Shown here in pieces: positions 1 to 64,000 of a DNA stretch of 64,000 bases. Each line of letters opens with the position of its first letter. Position 1 is the stretch's first letter. Made by a program: the position numbers and the translations under genes. Origin of the DNA: Schistosoma haematobium (Eukaryota; Platyhelminthes; Trematoda; Strigeidida; Schistosomatidae); assembly GCF_000699445.3 (NCBI RefSeq), contig NC_067202.1, positions 2,663,429 through 2,727,428 on the forward strand, written 5' to 3'. Under the pieces are notes generated by a model. That model made no database searches and was not told the DNA's origin. It saw nothing but the letters and a program-made list of their open reading frames with translations.

Positions 1-186
<186 letters not shown>

Positions 187-195
<9 letters not shown>

Positions 196-577
196 CAGTA
201 GTAGTAGTAGTCGTAGTAGTCGTAGTAGTCGTAGTAGTCGTAGTAGTCGTAGTAGTAGTAGTAGTCGTAGTAGTAGTAGTAGTCGTAGTAGTCGTAGTAG
301 TCGTAGTAGTCGTAGTAGTCGTAGTAGTCGTAGTAGTCGTAGTAGTCGTAGTAGTCGTAGTAGTCGTAGTAGTCGTAGTAGTCGTAGTAGTCGTAGTAGT
401 CGTAGTAGTCGTAGTAGTCGTAGTAGTCGTAGTAGTCGTAGTAGTCGTAGTAGTCGTAGTAGTCGTAGTAGTCGTAGTAGTCGTAGTAGTCGTAGTAGTC
501 GTAGTAGTCGTAGTAGTCGTAGTAGTCGTAGTAGTCGTAGTAGTCGTAGTAGTAGTAGTAGTAGTAGTCGTCGTCGC

Positions 578-621
<44 letters not shown>

Positions 622-631
622 CAGTAGCAGT
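187..631. repeat. Higher-order 9-bp TAG-TAG-TCG array
   Basis: From about 211 to 576 the triplets settle into a regular 9-bp period (TAGTAGTCG), edged on both sides by plain TAG units. This differs in kind from the CAG tracts on each side and shows that a variant unit was itself amplified. In the + frame reading AGT/CGT it is open (Ser-Ser-Arg), but nothing suggests that it is translated. Confidence 0.95.
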
Positions 632-4858
<4,227 letters not shown>

Positions 4859-5189
4859 CAACTTCAGATTGCCCGCCTCCGGTTTTCGGTGGTTATCTTA
4901 CTTGTCGTAATATTAATAGTAGTACGATGTATGTTGAACACTGATTAATTACGTATAATCATAGTATGTTTTTTTTTGTTTGTTTTGTTTTGTTTTCGGT
5001 TATTGATTGATTAATTTACTCCTAAAATGAGGTGTGCATTATCGAAAGTGAATTTTTCTGTTGTTGTTGTTGCCATTGAATGCTGGTTTTGGTTTATATC
5101 ATCTGTACTAATAAATTTATAATAATGAAAATTTAATATGCATCACTTATATTAATCATTGAGTTGTATAGTGAAGTAATTTATGATAA

Positions 5190-5372
5190 ATGACAGATCC
5201 CGGGTTCGAATCTCGTGAGGTGGGATCATGGATGAACACTGCTGAGGTATCGCACAATAGAACGAAACGGCCATCCAGTGCTTCCAGGTTTTCCATGGTA
5301 GTCTAACTTCAATTGATTCATGATCTCAACTATCGAAATTACTAATAATATCCAAAAACCCCTTTTGATCTG
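5190..5372 (+). repeat. SINE-2 copy, 5' truncated
   Basis: Begins at the B-box-like GGTTCGAATC segment, then the hammerhead-like block and the conserved 3' tail (TTCCAGGTTTTCCATGG, then CTCAACTATCGAAATTAC). The core is damaged (CTGAGGTATC for CTGAGGAGTC). Confidence 0.8.
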
Positions 5373-5662
5373 ATAAATGAATCAAGATCTATCGATATTC
5401 ATTTGATAATAAATAGAACTCTTCAACAGGTTTAATCCACAATCTCATTGGATCTTCATGAAGTCGCGACCATTTGTTGCTAAAATTGTCACGGAAAAAA
5501 AGTTAAAACTGTGATTCACTTTCAAACCACGAGACTGGAGTAATGCACTGATGACTTTAAAGAAACATTTGTCATGGAATGTTTACAAGCGACTAAATTT
5601 TATTTTAATAAGTTCAAAGATGGACTACACCCAAATCCTTCAGTTTATATAGTTCTATTAAA

Positions 5663-5882
5663 CAAAGATGGATAGCGGATAGCAGTGGAATCCAGGATAA
5701 ATGTTTTGTCCTATTTGGGACTCCTCAGCTGAATGCACCTGCATCGCAGAATTGATGTTCATTCTAGGACTTGAACGCAGTACCGTTTGCTTTCAACACT
5801 ATTACGTTATCCACTTAGCTGCTGAGTCCTGATGAAACGCGTATCCTGGATTCCGTTGCTAGCCACTATCCATCTTTAATTA
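5663..5882 (-). repeat. Sm-alpha-type SINE, head-to-head pair
   Basis: Bases 5663-5826 are an antisense copy: hammerhead block, B-box-like segment, and a reversed A-box-like segment at the 5' end. Bases 5827-5882 are the sense 3' part of the same family, so the element folds back on itself. The catalytic GAAA of the antisense half reads AAAA, so self-cleavage is unlikely. Sense-like tail sequence continues to about 6020. Confidence 0.75.
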
Positions 5883-6214
5883 GAATGCATGTAAAATTAC
5901 GACAATATCAAGGCAATACACACAGTATGCACATGTACCAGTGAGAAACTGATTAATTACAGTCGTAAACATCAATGAGAAGTTTCAAATAAACAATATC
6001 AAGTGAATTTATAATTCTATTAAGCCTAATTTTTGATCCGTTTTATAAACCGGAAATGGTTGTTAATTTATGAATTCAATCATCATTATTACTTAATTTT
6101 AATTAGCAACACTAAAATTAATTACATAATCGTATACTTGACTACTATGTTACAGACGTTATCTACAATAGATGTATTAGAATAGACATTTAGTTGTTTA
6201 ATAAGAAAACAAAT

Positions 6215-6920
6215 GCTATGGACGAACCAATCAGGTATAAGGTAACATCGTTATATAATATACCCTTGTGGTCCAGGGTAAGTTTGCATTGGATTCCAAA
6301 AGAACCAAACACCATCCAGACTCTCAGGTGACAACCCAAATAGTACAGCTCAATCCCGTTTAACAGGAGAGCCAGACACCGTATAGGCTTCAACGCTACA
6401 ATCTAAATAGTAGAGCTCAATCCTGTGGTGCAACCCTGCAGGTACCAAGCACCCTGATGAACCATTCGCACCATTCATATACATATTCATGTCACATGTA
6501 CAGTTATATACAGAGTATGAACAGGCCAAAGTTGACCTATTCCGATTACACGATAGTCAAACTCAATAATGTTAGCAATGGCGACATGCCTTACAATGTC
6601 CCGATTAAAATGACCCTTGAGAACATTGAAAAGCAACGACTAGTATGAATGAAATCGGTTAACATAACAAGTCTTGGATTTTGGTACCAAATTTATTCAT
6701 CCATTTGGTTAAAAAGCATTTTGGTATTATAGCTAATGTTAATTTGTGATGAAAACCTTAAATCTAATTCTTAACATTTAACCCATCAACTGTAAATCAT
6801 TATCTTTGTTCTCCACACTGAGTTATAACCCTTATTTAGTCCTAGTTAAGTAGGTGAACACTCTTAAGGTCATTGTAGTGTTGTCCAAAGGTCGTTCATA
6901 AATTATAGTATCACCACCAT
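6215..6920 (+). mobile_element. Merlin-like non-autonomous element, interrupted
   Basis: The left end (TATGGACGAACCAATCAGG) and right end (rev. comp. of a TATAATTTATGAACGA-like string near 6890-6912) match the terminal repeats of the Merlin copies at 37897 and 45267. An unrelated 410-bp repeat (family Y) sits inside, with TAACAT repeated at its edges. Confidence 0.6.
6250..6658 (+). repeat. Dispersed repeat Y, copy 1
   Basis: About 410 bp, nearly identical to 30001-30412 on the same strand. It holds an open frame (6457-6648) whose product I do not recognise. It starts with TTATATAATATACC and ends near ATCGGTTAA in both copies. Confidence 0.8.
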
Positions 6921-7017
6921 TCCTATTAACTCGTTAATAGTAAACTATAGAAAACAATTAAACACTTTATATTTCATATTTTTCATATTATAAGATTGGT
7001 AAGATTGAAACATACAC

Positions 7018-7165
7018 TATCAGTTCCTATTGTGGGACTCATCAGTGGTGCGCATCCACGATTCCACTCCCAAGTCCCACAATGAGACGAAACGGCTGTC
7101 CAATGCCACCAGGTTTTCAATGGTCCTTTAACATTAATCGGTCCATAATCTCACAGAAAAATAGT
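7018..7165 (+). repeat. SINE-2, folded-back fragment
   Basis: A short antisense hammerhead piece (7018-7075) runs straight into a sense hammerhead/tail piece (7076-7165). The sense core reads CAATGAGACGAAACGG, but the CTGAGGAG half is missing. Confidence 0.65.
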
Positions 7166-7249
7166 GAACATTAAAAATTTCTTTTATATTAGATTATAAC
7201 CATCTAACAAAAGGCATCTTCAATTTCAAAACAGATTGAATTGAAAGAT

Positions 7250-7400
7250 ATAATGGATGGATATTGGCTAGCAGTAGAATCGAGAATGCACGTTTCGTCC
7301 TATTTGTGACTTCTGGATGTTCACTCCAGGGCTCGAACTCAGTACCGTTCGCTTCAAACACCATTATCGATAATGTATGGAAACAAAATGAACATTTACC
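7250..7400 (-). repeat. Sm-alpha-type SINE, antisense, truncated
   Basis: Antisense hammerhead-like block followed by the B-box-like segment (CAGGGCTCGAACTCAGTACC) and A-box-side sequence. The CTGA core strand is disrupted. Confidence 0.7.
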
Positions 7401-7614
7401 CTGTACATCACTGAGCTAGTATCCAATGGCATATAAGTTTACAATATTACACAACTTTCATTTATTACTTACAAGCGATGAGTAACTAGTTCACACTTGA
7501 CATAATCGAAATTTAATGGTCATGGCATTTGATTAAAACTCCCAATGTCATATCTTAAAGATATTTACCAGTAAGCATATGATTTATATTTATTAAAAAT
7601 GTCAACATTTGGGG

Positions 7615-7772
7615 GCATGAATCGGTCAATGACAGACCACCATTGAAAAGCTGGAAGTATTGAACAGCCGTTTTGCTCTAGTGTATAGGACTCCTCATGA
7701 CGAAATAGTCATCTAGTGCTTTCAGGTTTTCAATAGTAGTTTAACATTGATCGATTGATGATCTCAATCATT
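7615..7772. repeat. SINE-2 head-to-head foldback
   Basis: Left half is the antisense 3' part of SINE-2, right half the sense 3' part. They join at the hammerhead region with the 5' promoter part missing from both. Both outer ends are the element 3' end (ATCGATTGATGATCTCAATC on the right and its complement on the left). Confidence 0.75.
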
Positions 7773-7924
7773 AATAATCATAACTTAACTTTTATTTGTG
7801 AGAACGTGACACTACCCATAACATGATCAATACAATTAAAAGAAAAACTTTTTTATTCTTGTATTAAACATATTGAATTTCATTCATCATATGGTTATTA
7901 GTAACTAACTACAAGAGATAATTG

Positions 7925-8015
7925 GATGTGGATGTTCACTCTAGGACTCGAACTCAGTACTGTTCGCTTCAAATGCCATTATCGATAATGTATGAAAACA
8001 AAATGAACATTCTCC
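7925..8015 (-). repeat. Sm-alpha-type SINE fragment, antisense
   Basis: Only the B-box/5' side survives (CTAGGACTCGAACTCAGTAC). It shares a GATAATGTATG continuation with the copy at 7250-7400, so the two probably belong to one subfamily. Confidence 0.65.
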
Positions 8016-8175
8016 AAGTACTAATAAGAAGATTTGACCAATGAAGTTTAATCTGCATCAGTTGCTAGGCTGTTACCTATAGAAGATCATTACATTCTTA
8101 TTCATAATTGTATCTATGTATTAAAGCTGTTTGTTTGTTTTTCTCTTTTGAAATCTCATGTTAAATGAATTAAAG

Positions 8176-57462
<49,287 letters not shown>

Positions 57463-57594
57463 TACTGAACAATTTACATGGGTATTATGCTTGATTTAAT
57501 GTATATCATTATTTCGTAATTAAATTTTTAATATATGAAATGAGTTTTTTCCGTATTAATATTTATATTACTAATCAGTAGTTTAAAAATGTGC

Positions 57595-57600
57595 AATAAA
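57595..57600 (+). terminator. Poly(A) signal AATAAA of the centlein-like gene
   Basis: Canonical AATAAA 133 bp past the stop, in an AT-rich unique 3' UTR, with a repeat (SINE-2 antisense) starting about 100 bp later. Confidence 0.6.
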
Positions 57601-57699
57601 TTTTATAACTTCAGTTTAATGACTGACACATGGTTATCGGAAGTACAATAATTTTATGGATAGATGACTGTAATGAAAATGTATTTGTAACAGAGTGGA

Positions 57700-58110
57700 G
57701 AGTTGTGGAGACTGTACTATTATAATAGCTGAAATCACAATTCCATATGACCTAGAATATTATTGAAAATGTGAAGGGCCATTTACGTTATTTTATGGAA
57801 CTCCTCTTGTACGCAGAACTCGAACCCAGGATAATCGATCTCGATCGTAAATGCTTAACCAAGTGACCACTGAGCCAGCATCCAATGGCGTTAATGTATA
57901 ACTTCAATCGATCCATGATCTTACTAAGCTGTCTCCACCTGGCACAGGTTTGAGCCCCGCGTGCAGGATTGTGAATGAACAGTTTTGAGGATCTCCATAC
58001 TAAGACGAGACGGCTGTCCAGTGTTTCCAGGTCTTCAATGGTGGTCTAACTTAGACTGACATGTGAATTCAACTGTTAAAATACTACAATCTCCAAAAAT
58101 CCTGATTCTT
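57700..58110. repeat. SINE-2 head-to-head pair
   Basis: Antisense copy 57700-57940 (B box CTCGAACCCAGG, A box), then sense 57941-58110 from the B-box-like GGTTTGAGCCCCG. Both hammerheads are changed (sense TTTTGAGGATC, GACGAGAC). Confidence 0.75.
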
Positions 58111-58504
58111 AGAATTTTAAAATACTTATAAAGATTTGTAATTTAGTCCGTTTCTCGTGGAAGTATCAACTGATGATGTTGTTAAGATCAACGACTAATT
58201 CTTCATTATAAACCTATTAATCTTAGCGATTACAACAGTGTCAATATACAACAGATAATGCAATACTTTTTAGTGTCTTTATGAAGACTACACAAAAACG
58301 TATTAATTTCACATATGCATACTGTTTTAGGACAAAGTTGTCGAAATACAGAATTATGATTCCGTGATCATGTGAATGAAATGTACTTTAGAACTGTTTA
58401 AATATTTGAATATCTTTCAGGAGACTTATGTACTTGATAATATATTTTTCCATTACATTTAAACTGTAAAAGATGATTAATAAAAGCACCTGACTTAAAG
58501 CAAC

Positions 58505-58655
58505 TGTTGGATGCTGGCTCAGTGGTCTAGAGACCGATAGGTTGTGGGTTCGAATATCGTGAGTGGGATCGTGGATATGCACTGTTCAGGAGCCCCATAC
58601 TAGGATGAGACAGCTATCCAGTGCTTCCAGGTTTTCCATGAAGGTCTAGATAAAT
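58505..58655 (+). repeat. SINE-2 copy, sense, with internal deletion
   Basis: TGGCTCAGTGGTCTAG runs straight to GACCGATAGG, so part of the A-B spacer is deleted. Core CTGTTCAGGAGCC altered. Confidence 0.75.
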
Positions 58656-58684
58656 CAATTTATTCTTCATTATTGATTCCTTAG

Positions 58685-58834
58685 TTAGCCATAAAGAACA
58701 TTGAATCTGATATACAAAAAAATGCGTCGATTCAAGTTGATATCCTTTACAGCACAGAAACACGATGCATTCAGGAAGAATACTTAAGTAGTACAAGTGA
58801 TAGTAGTATCAGTGATCACACAAGACACTTATAG
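58685..58834 (+). CDS. Possible additional terminal exon (49 codons + TAG)
   Basis: After GATTCCTTAG an open frame gives LAIKNIESDIQKNASIQV..., EEYLSSTSDSSISDHTRHL and TAG. The Ser/Asp-rich, coil-prone composition matches the upstream gene, and phase 0 would join exon 18 directly. It could be an alternative last exon or the end of another small gene. It could also be chance: an open frame this long is not rare in AT-rich DNA. Confidence 0.3.
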   Translation, partial: LAIKNIESDIQKNASIQVDILYSTETRCIQEEYLSSTSDSSISDHTRHL

Positions 58835-59209
58835 ATAATAGGATATCAGACGAAAGAATGAATCTGTAAAGTAAGAAGTCTAAGGTTATCCAAAAAGTCA
58901 AGAAGGGAAAAATGCAGTGAATCCATTCTCGCCATTGTGAACAATTCTCAATCATATCATTGCTAAGAATCTAACTAATCAGTCTACACTTTCCAACACA
59001 GTTCAATTCAACAATTATTAACTTTATGAACTGATTCTACATGTTGGATTGGATTTACCTTACCTAGTTTTCATTAGTATACAAGTTCAAACTGACTTTC
59101 ATCATCATCTTAACTTGATTAGTACTGTGAGTATAATGACATACTGCTGACAAGGTGTTTAGTTTAATATCCAACAACATTATTTTTATATTATAGGAAA
59201 TCTTTACAG

Positions 59210-59570
59210 TGATACTGTGGTGAGTGTGGTAATTTAATAGTTGCATTCATGATTCGATTAAAGTTAAACAACTATAGAAAACCTGAAAGCATTGGATAGC
59301 CGTTTCGTTCTAATATGGTACACTTTTACAGTGCGTATCCATGGTCCCGTTCCGCGAGATTCGAATTCAGGACCTATGGTCTCGAGTGTGAACGATTAAC
59401 GTTCATACTAGTAAGCCGGCAATCAACGGTGTTAATGTCTAACTTCAACAAATCCGAGAAATCGCGCCATCAAAGGTCCTGGGTTCCAATCCCATGGGCA
59501 TTGCTGAGTAGTCCCATACTCAAACGAAACGGCCTTTCAATGCTTCCAGGTTTTCCATGGTGGTCAACTA
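59210..59570. repeat. SINE-2 head-to-head pair
   Basis: Antisense copy 59210-59471 (B box GAGATTCGAATTCAGG), sense fragment 59472-59570 from GGTCCTGGGTTCCAATCCC with GAAAC kept and CTGAGTAG changed. Confidence 0.75.
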
Positions 59571-59684
59571 TGAAAGTAAAAATGATTTACAATTTACCAA
59601 GGTTTATTAATTCTTCTCTAAATGTATGAAAATGTCTCATTGTATGACAAACAAATTGTTCAACTTTTTATACATATATTATAT

Positions 59685-59858
59685 CAGAAGGGGTTTTGTG
59701 GAGATTTTAGAAATTTCACTGATTGAAATCATGAGTCGATTGAAGCTAGATCACTATGGAAAACCTGGGAACACTGGAAGGCCGTTTCTTCTTAGTGTGG
59801 GACTCCACAGCAGTGCGGATCCACTATCCCACACCCCGCAAGATTCAAACCCAGGTAT
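59685..59858 (-). repeat. SINE-2 copy, antisense, tail to B box
   Basis: GGGGTTTTGTGGAG...CACTGGAAGGCCGTTTC...AAGATTCAAACCCAGG, truncated in the promoter. Minus core: CTGTGGAG and GAAAC. Confidence 0.75.
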
Positions 59859-59914
59859 AATTATCAATATTATTTAAGTAATATTATCGAAATATATAAG
59901 TAGTATATACAGTT

Positions 59915-60082
59915 GATGATTAAGGTTAGGAATTAGATTTAGAGTTTTCATCACGAACTGACATTAGCGACAATGACAAAACTCTATTTAATCAAATGGA
60001 TAAATGAATTTCACGCCAAAATTCGAGATCGGTTATGTTATACACCTGATTCCTTCGTCTATAAACTATAGTCTTGTCATTA
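59915..60082 (-). mobile_element. Merlin end fragment
   Basis: TTTTCATCACGAACTGACATTAGC...CACCTGATTCCTTCGTC and TATAAACTATAGTCTTG match the subterminal region and end of M1. Confidence 0.6.
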
Positions 60083-60084
60083 TT

Positions 60085-61440
60085 TGTCAAATATCTTGTA
60101 AGTTGTTAGAAATCAAGAAGACTGTGCGGCGGGAGGGGGAAATATCAATAAACAAGGAATATAACTAAAAATAATGTACCATTCAAATCACCGTTTAGTT
60201 ACTAGGGAAACTCAGTATGCTTTTTTTCAGAAAAAACATTCTTTATTCAAACATTAACTTGATAAGAATAGTTTCTGTGGTGTTTTAAGTATAATCAACT
60301 GGATATCGGTATTGGAAAAATGAATAGAATGATTATGGTACCTGAAAAATAAAAGAAAGAAAAAGAAACATTATTTGAGACAAGCTGAAGCATCTGTTTA
60401 TCATCTCTGGTTGTATGAACATTCAAGTAATCTGTAAAAAGGCCTGTAATATATGTATTAATCCATCATGAATGTAGAGTTGCCAGAATTCTACAGCTTC
60501 AATCATTAAGTGATCAACCGATATGTCATTGGGGTGCCTAGTCTGTTGTATGCCATGATAATGTTTGCATAACTTTCCAGTTGCCTGATCTGCCAAAGGC
60601 AATGGGACAGTGCATGATGCTATTGTTTTGTACTAGGTTCAAAGAGAATTGTTTGCTATATACATGCAAATCCGCCAAGTTATTGTGTTGTGGGGCTCTT
60701 TATTTTGTCGTTATTTAGATCGAACGATGTTGTCGAAAGGACCCTTCACTTTAGTGGCCCGGGATCTGATTCCAAAGTGATTGTAATGATTATTGTTGTT
60801 GAAATATATATGTCGCCCATCCTCGCATATAATCATTGACTTTAATCGCGTTAGTCAATAACGGATTTAGATAAGTCGAATAACGAGAATGGACTTGTGA
60901 ATACATGTATTTTTGTATATATGAAGCGAATGGAATAGAGAGAAGAGAAACAACGCAGAGTGGAGATGGCTGGTAAGCCAACTCCCCTTTTGACCAAGCG
61001 TTAATCAACATGTAAAGTTACACAAAAGTAAGTTACAGATACGTGATGAGTAATGTACACACACCTACACGCTCATCTAAAAACAGTCAAGATTGGATAA
61101 GCGAATAAATAACAAGGTCAGAATGTGACTCAAGTAGAATGAACAGGTTGAGTTAGAATAAGGTATATGGGCTTAACACAATAACTGACGCTACAATTGT
61201 TCTTATTGTTGTTGATATGTCATAATGAACATATTATGTTAGTTAACAAGGGAGTTAAAATAGAAATATAAGATTAAAAAAAAGCCAAATTAGTTAGGAT
61301 ATTGATCAAAGTAAATGTGTGAAGAAAGAAAACATGATTGTAAACAAGAACAACAACAACAACAACAACTAATAACATAGAACAAACTATTTATCATTCA
61401 TTTGGTGTTGTTTTGCTTGTATCTATCTGGAGTGAACATC
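60085..61440. other. No gene recognised
   Basis: Contains a GC-richer patch at 60480-61000 that lacks matches to other families in the window, possibly an unseen retroelement LTR or leader, and a CAA run at 61347-61369. No convincing reading frame. Confidence 0.4.
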
Positions 61441-61444
61441 AGCT

Positions 61445-62165
61445 CTGAGATAGATTTTAATTGAGATCATGAACCGATTGATGTTAGACCACCATTTGAA
61501 CCCAGGAAGCACTAGATGGTCGTTTGGTCTTATTGTGGGATTCTTCAGCAGTGCGCATCCATGATCCTGCTCAAAGGATTCGAGCTCAGGGCCTTCTGTC
61601 TCACGCGCAAACGCTTAACATTTAGACTACCGATCTAACGGTGTTAATGTCTAAGTCCAACCAATCCACGAAATTGCGCGACCATCTTCCAATGTACTGA
61701 GGTAGATACCTTTGTCTACCCGACACGAAGCTAATATCCGCAACCCTATACTGATAATTACCATGTGCTCAGTAGTGAATAACTTCGTGAGGGAATTCTC
61801 GGAGTTCTAGTGAGGAGCCGTGAACAGTGGAGCTAATCCATGTTGTGTAGAGACAGGTATCTACCTCAGTGCATTGGAAGATGATCGCACAATTTCGTGG
61901 ATTGGTTGGAGTTAGACATAAACACCGTTAGACGCCGGCCCGATCGGTGGTCTAGATGTTAAACATTCGAGCCCAAGACCGATTATGTCCTGAGTTCGAA
62001 TCCAGAGAAGCAGGATCGTGGATGCGCGCTTCTGAGGAGTCCTATACTAGGACGAAGTGGCCGTCCAGTCCTTCCATGTTTCTCTTGGTGGTCTAGCTTT
62101 AACTGACTCATGATCTCAACTATTAGAATTACCACAATATCCAAAAATATCCCTTCCGATATATA
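61445..62165. repeat. SINE-2 (variant leader) head-to-head pair, both arms long
   Basis: Antisense copy 61445-61738 and sense copy 61739-62165, both with the leader variant seen at 55325. The arms share GCGCGACCATCTTCC / GGAAGATGATCGC and GGTAGATACC / GGTATCTACC, forming a very long hairpin. Sense core: CTGAGGAG kept, GAAGT changed. Confidence 0.85.
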
Positions 62166-62169
62166 TATG

Positions 62170-62480
62170 CTAAGACTATCTATTACTCACCTATAAAAGA
62201 AGAATATGTCAAGTTGATTCTTCTTTACGTTTAATGTAATTTGTACATTTCACTTCACAAGCTAAAATATCAATATATAAATACATATAAAAGTAATTGG
62301 AATGATTAATGTGGTAACAGTGATAAGCAATGAATAGCTAAATGAGTAGTTACGGAGGTAATTTACTTGTAATGCTACGATGGGGATCAATGACTTTATC
62401 ATGTTTTTTCATGGGTGATAAACAGCTGAAAGTTTGTTTACCTCAAACATTCACGTTATTACACTAAGAAAATAAAGTAG
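62170..62480. other. Intergenic, nothing recognised
   Basis: AT-rich, no frame or family match. Confidence 0.4.
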
Positions 62481-62484
62481 TGTA

Positions 62485-62600
62485 AGTTCGAGTCCCGGAG
62501 TAAACGTCAACACCGGGATGCAGATACAGCGGGTGACGAGTCCCAAATAGGGCAAAACGCCCACCATGGATTTCAATTCTAATCGCCATCTATTTTTGCT
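62485..62600 (+). repeat. Sm-alpha-type SINE, sense
   Basis: B-box-side AGTTCGAGTCCCGG, GGTGACGAGTCCCAAATAGG, CAAAAC in place of GAAAC. Both core strands have a change. Confidence 0.75.
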
Positions 62601-63204
62601 GATAATAAAGGTAGTAAGGCTCAGAGTAACGTAATTTTGATTATTTTCTTGATTAACTGGAACACAAGTTAGGGTCAGATGTTACCTTTTCTTCCACCTT
62701 CACTGATCAAACCATATTTATGAATCACTCGATAAATAAAGTTGGTTATGTGGCTGATTCTTTCATCTCGTTTACTTAACTACAATTTCCATGAAGTCTG
62801 GTAACCATGTTTGGTATCCTAAGTTGCCATATGAAATCAGTACAATAGAATCCAAATGATCAAATAAATATCAAAAGAGTCGAAATCATCATAACAGACA
62901 ACATAATGAAAAAAAACTGACCATTTGTAGTACAGGTCGCAAAAGATGATGTGGAATCGCGCATACCAATGATACTGGAATTCTAAATCTAAAGAAAGAT
63001 TACTAGTAAATACATTTACGTCATTATTGGTGGATTCTCATACATTGTCCTCTTTTGCCTTCTCAACTGAATATGACTTGTAGTTAACTTTCTATGGCCT
63101 GATATCCCATTGGAAAATCGATGCACAAAATCAAAGAATACTTGACAGTTACGATGTCATTACAACATACAATCACTACAATTCAGATTTTTCGAATGTC
63201 ATAT
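62600..63204. other. Intergenic, nothing recognised
   Basis: AT-rich, no reading frame or shared repeat seen. Confidence 0.4.
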
Positions 63205-63582
63205 TATATGTTTAGGGCGGCCAAATCAAAATGTGGCATCAGTGCTTGAAGTCACTAACTTTTAGTCTTAGCCATGTTGATGGTAGATGCAGACTACTTG
63301 GTTGCGATCCGCGTAACCAATCATTGGAGACTTTGTGTGACATGGGTCAAAATCGATCACAACGGTGTAAATGTATACACTCTCTGTCTTCCATTAAACC
63401 GTGAGAACTAATTATTTCTTCCTGTACTATATCCTTATATGCAATCTTTCTTTTATATGTTACTGCCATTGAAGTAACTACTTCTAAGAATTCGATATTC
63501 ATCTTGTTGTGTTAATGAGTTATGGCAACTTGGACCGATGTATCTGTGTGCCTGGTACTACAATGTAGCTGACTAACTGACA
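63205..63582 (+). mobile_element. LINE-B 3' fragment, sense
   Basis: GCGGCCAAATCAAAATGTGG, CAGTGCTTGAAGTCACTAAC, GCCATGTTGATGGTAGATGC, ending CTGACTAACTGACAT. Shows in one piece the 3' end represented in parts elsewhere. Confidence 0.8.
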
Positions 63583-63591
63583 TTATATAAC

Positions 63592-64000
63592 TTATTTACT
63601 TACACCTGTTACTCACAATGGAGCATAGGCCGCCGACTAGCGTTCTCAAACCCACTCTGTCCTGGGCCTTCGTTTTTAGTTCCATCCTATTCTTGTTCAT
63701 TTTTCTCATCTCTGTCTCCATTTCTCGGTGTATTGTGTTCTTTGGTCTTCCTCCCTTACTTTGGCCTTGAGGATTCCATGTGAGGGCTTGTATTTTGACA
63801 CAGTTGGGTGGTTTCCTCAATGTGTGTCCTATCCACTTCCAACGCTTCTTCCTAATTTCCTCCTCCAATAGAATCTAGTTTATTCACTCCTACAGTAGGT
63901 TGTTGCTGATAATGTCTGTCTGGACAACGGATCCGAAGTATTTTACGCAGGCAACTGTTAATAAACACCTGTATCTTTCGGATGTTGGCTTTCGTAGTTC
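63592..64000 (-). pseudogene. LINE-A C-terminal region, antisense, cut by window edge
   Basis: Minus frame 63868-63596: [40 protein letters not shown], the conserved end of RTE-like ORFs, with an intact frame of 90 codons. Tail ACTTACACCTG at the left. Continues beyond base 64000. Confidence 0.85.

Noticed and set aside
58320..58375. Alternative exon starting after TGTTTTAG at 58329 (DKVVEIQNYDSV then stop)
   Set aside because: Only about 14 codons, no other support; too short to list as a feature.
60790..61011. 73-codon minus-strand frame near a GC-richer patch
   Set aside because: No domain, no splice structure and biased composition; kept only as an unexplained patch.

Overview
The window looks like the genome of a schistosome-type blood fluke (Schistosoma or a close relative such as Trichobilharzia). 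The evidence is established knowledge of those genomes matched to what is visible: tRNA-derived SINEs that carry type I hammerhead ribozymes (Sm-alpha type), many fragments of RTE-like non-LTR retrotransposons, Merlin DNA transposons, Penelope-like elements with a GIY-YIG domain, and an AT-rich gene split into small exons by large repeat-filled introns. There is no prokaryotic-style gene order anywhere.

Layout. Bases 1-4855 are one giant triplet array: a nearly pure (CAG)n tract of about 4.15 kb (632-4781), flanked by TAG- and TCG-bearing variant repeats. From 4856 to about 8150 is a repeat thicket. From 8158/8176 to 57462 I can assemble one + strand gene of 19 coding exons. All 18 introns are GT-AG and reading phase is kept across every junction. 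The exons sum to 2733 nt, that is 910 codons plus a TAA stop, with the 5' end uncertain. The product is a Lys/Glu/Asn/Gln-rich coiled-coil protein. Its C-terminal 40-100 residues resemble, as I remember it, the conserved C-terminus of centlein (CNTLN), a centrosome/centriole-linker protein. A poly(A) signal lies at 57595-57600. From 57600 to the end is again mostly repeats, with one possible extra terminal exon at 58685-58834.

The introns record transposition in layers. They contain about 35 copies of a hammerhead-bearing SINE (called SINE-2 here), about 9 degraded Sm-alpha-type copies, and two LINE families (A with a GTAA tail, B with a CTGA tail). They also hold Merlin copies, one with a clear 8-bp target duplication, plus two Penelope-like fragments and two 416-bp solo LTRs. 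A histone H2A pseudogene and several unclassified repeat families (V, W, X, Y, Z, D) complete the set. Many insertions are nested. The most notable patterns are: SINE copies arranged head-to-head so that both outer ends are the 3' end; LINE tails that have grown into a roughly 0.9-kb satellite; a Merlin element that is amplified with a duplicated internal terminal repeat; and a 48-bp in-frame mini-intron. Repeat family letters are labels made here, not database names.
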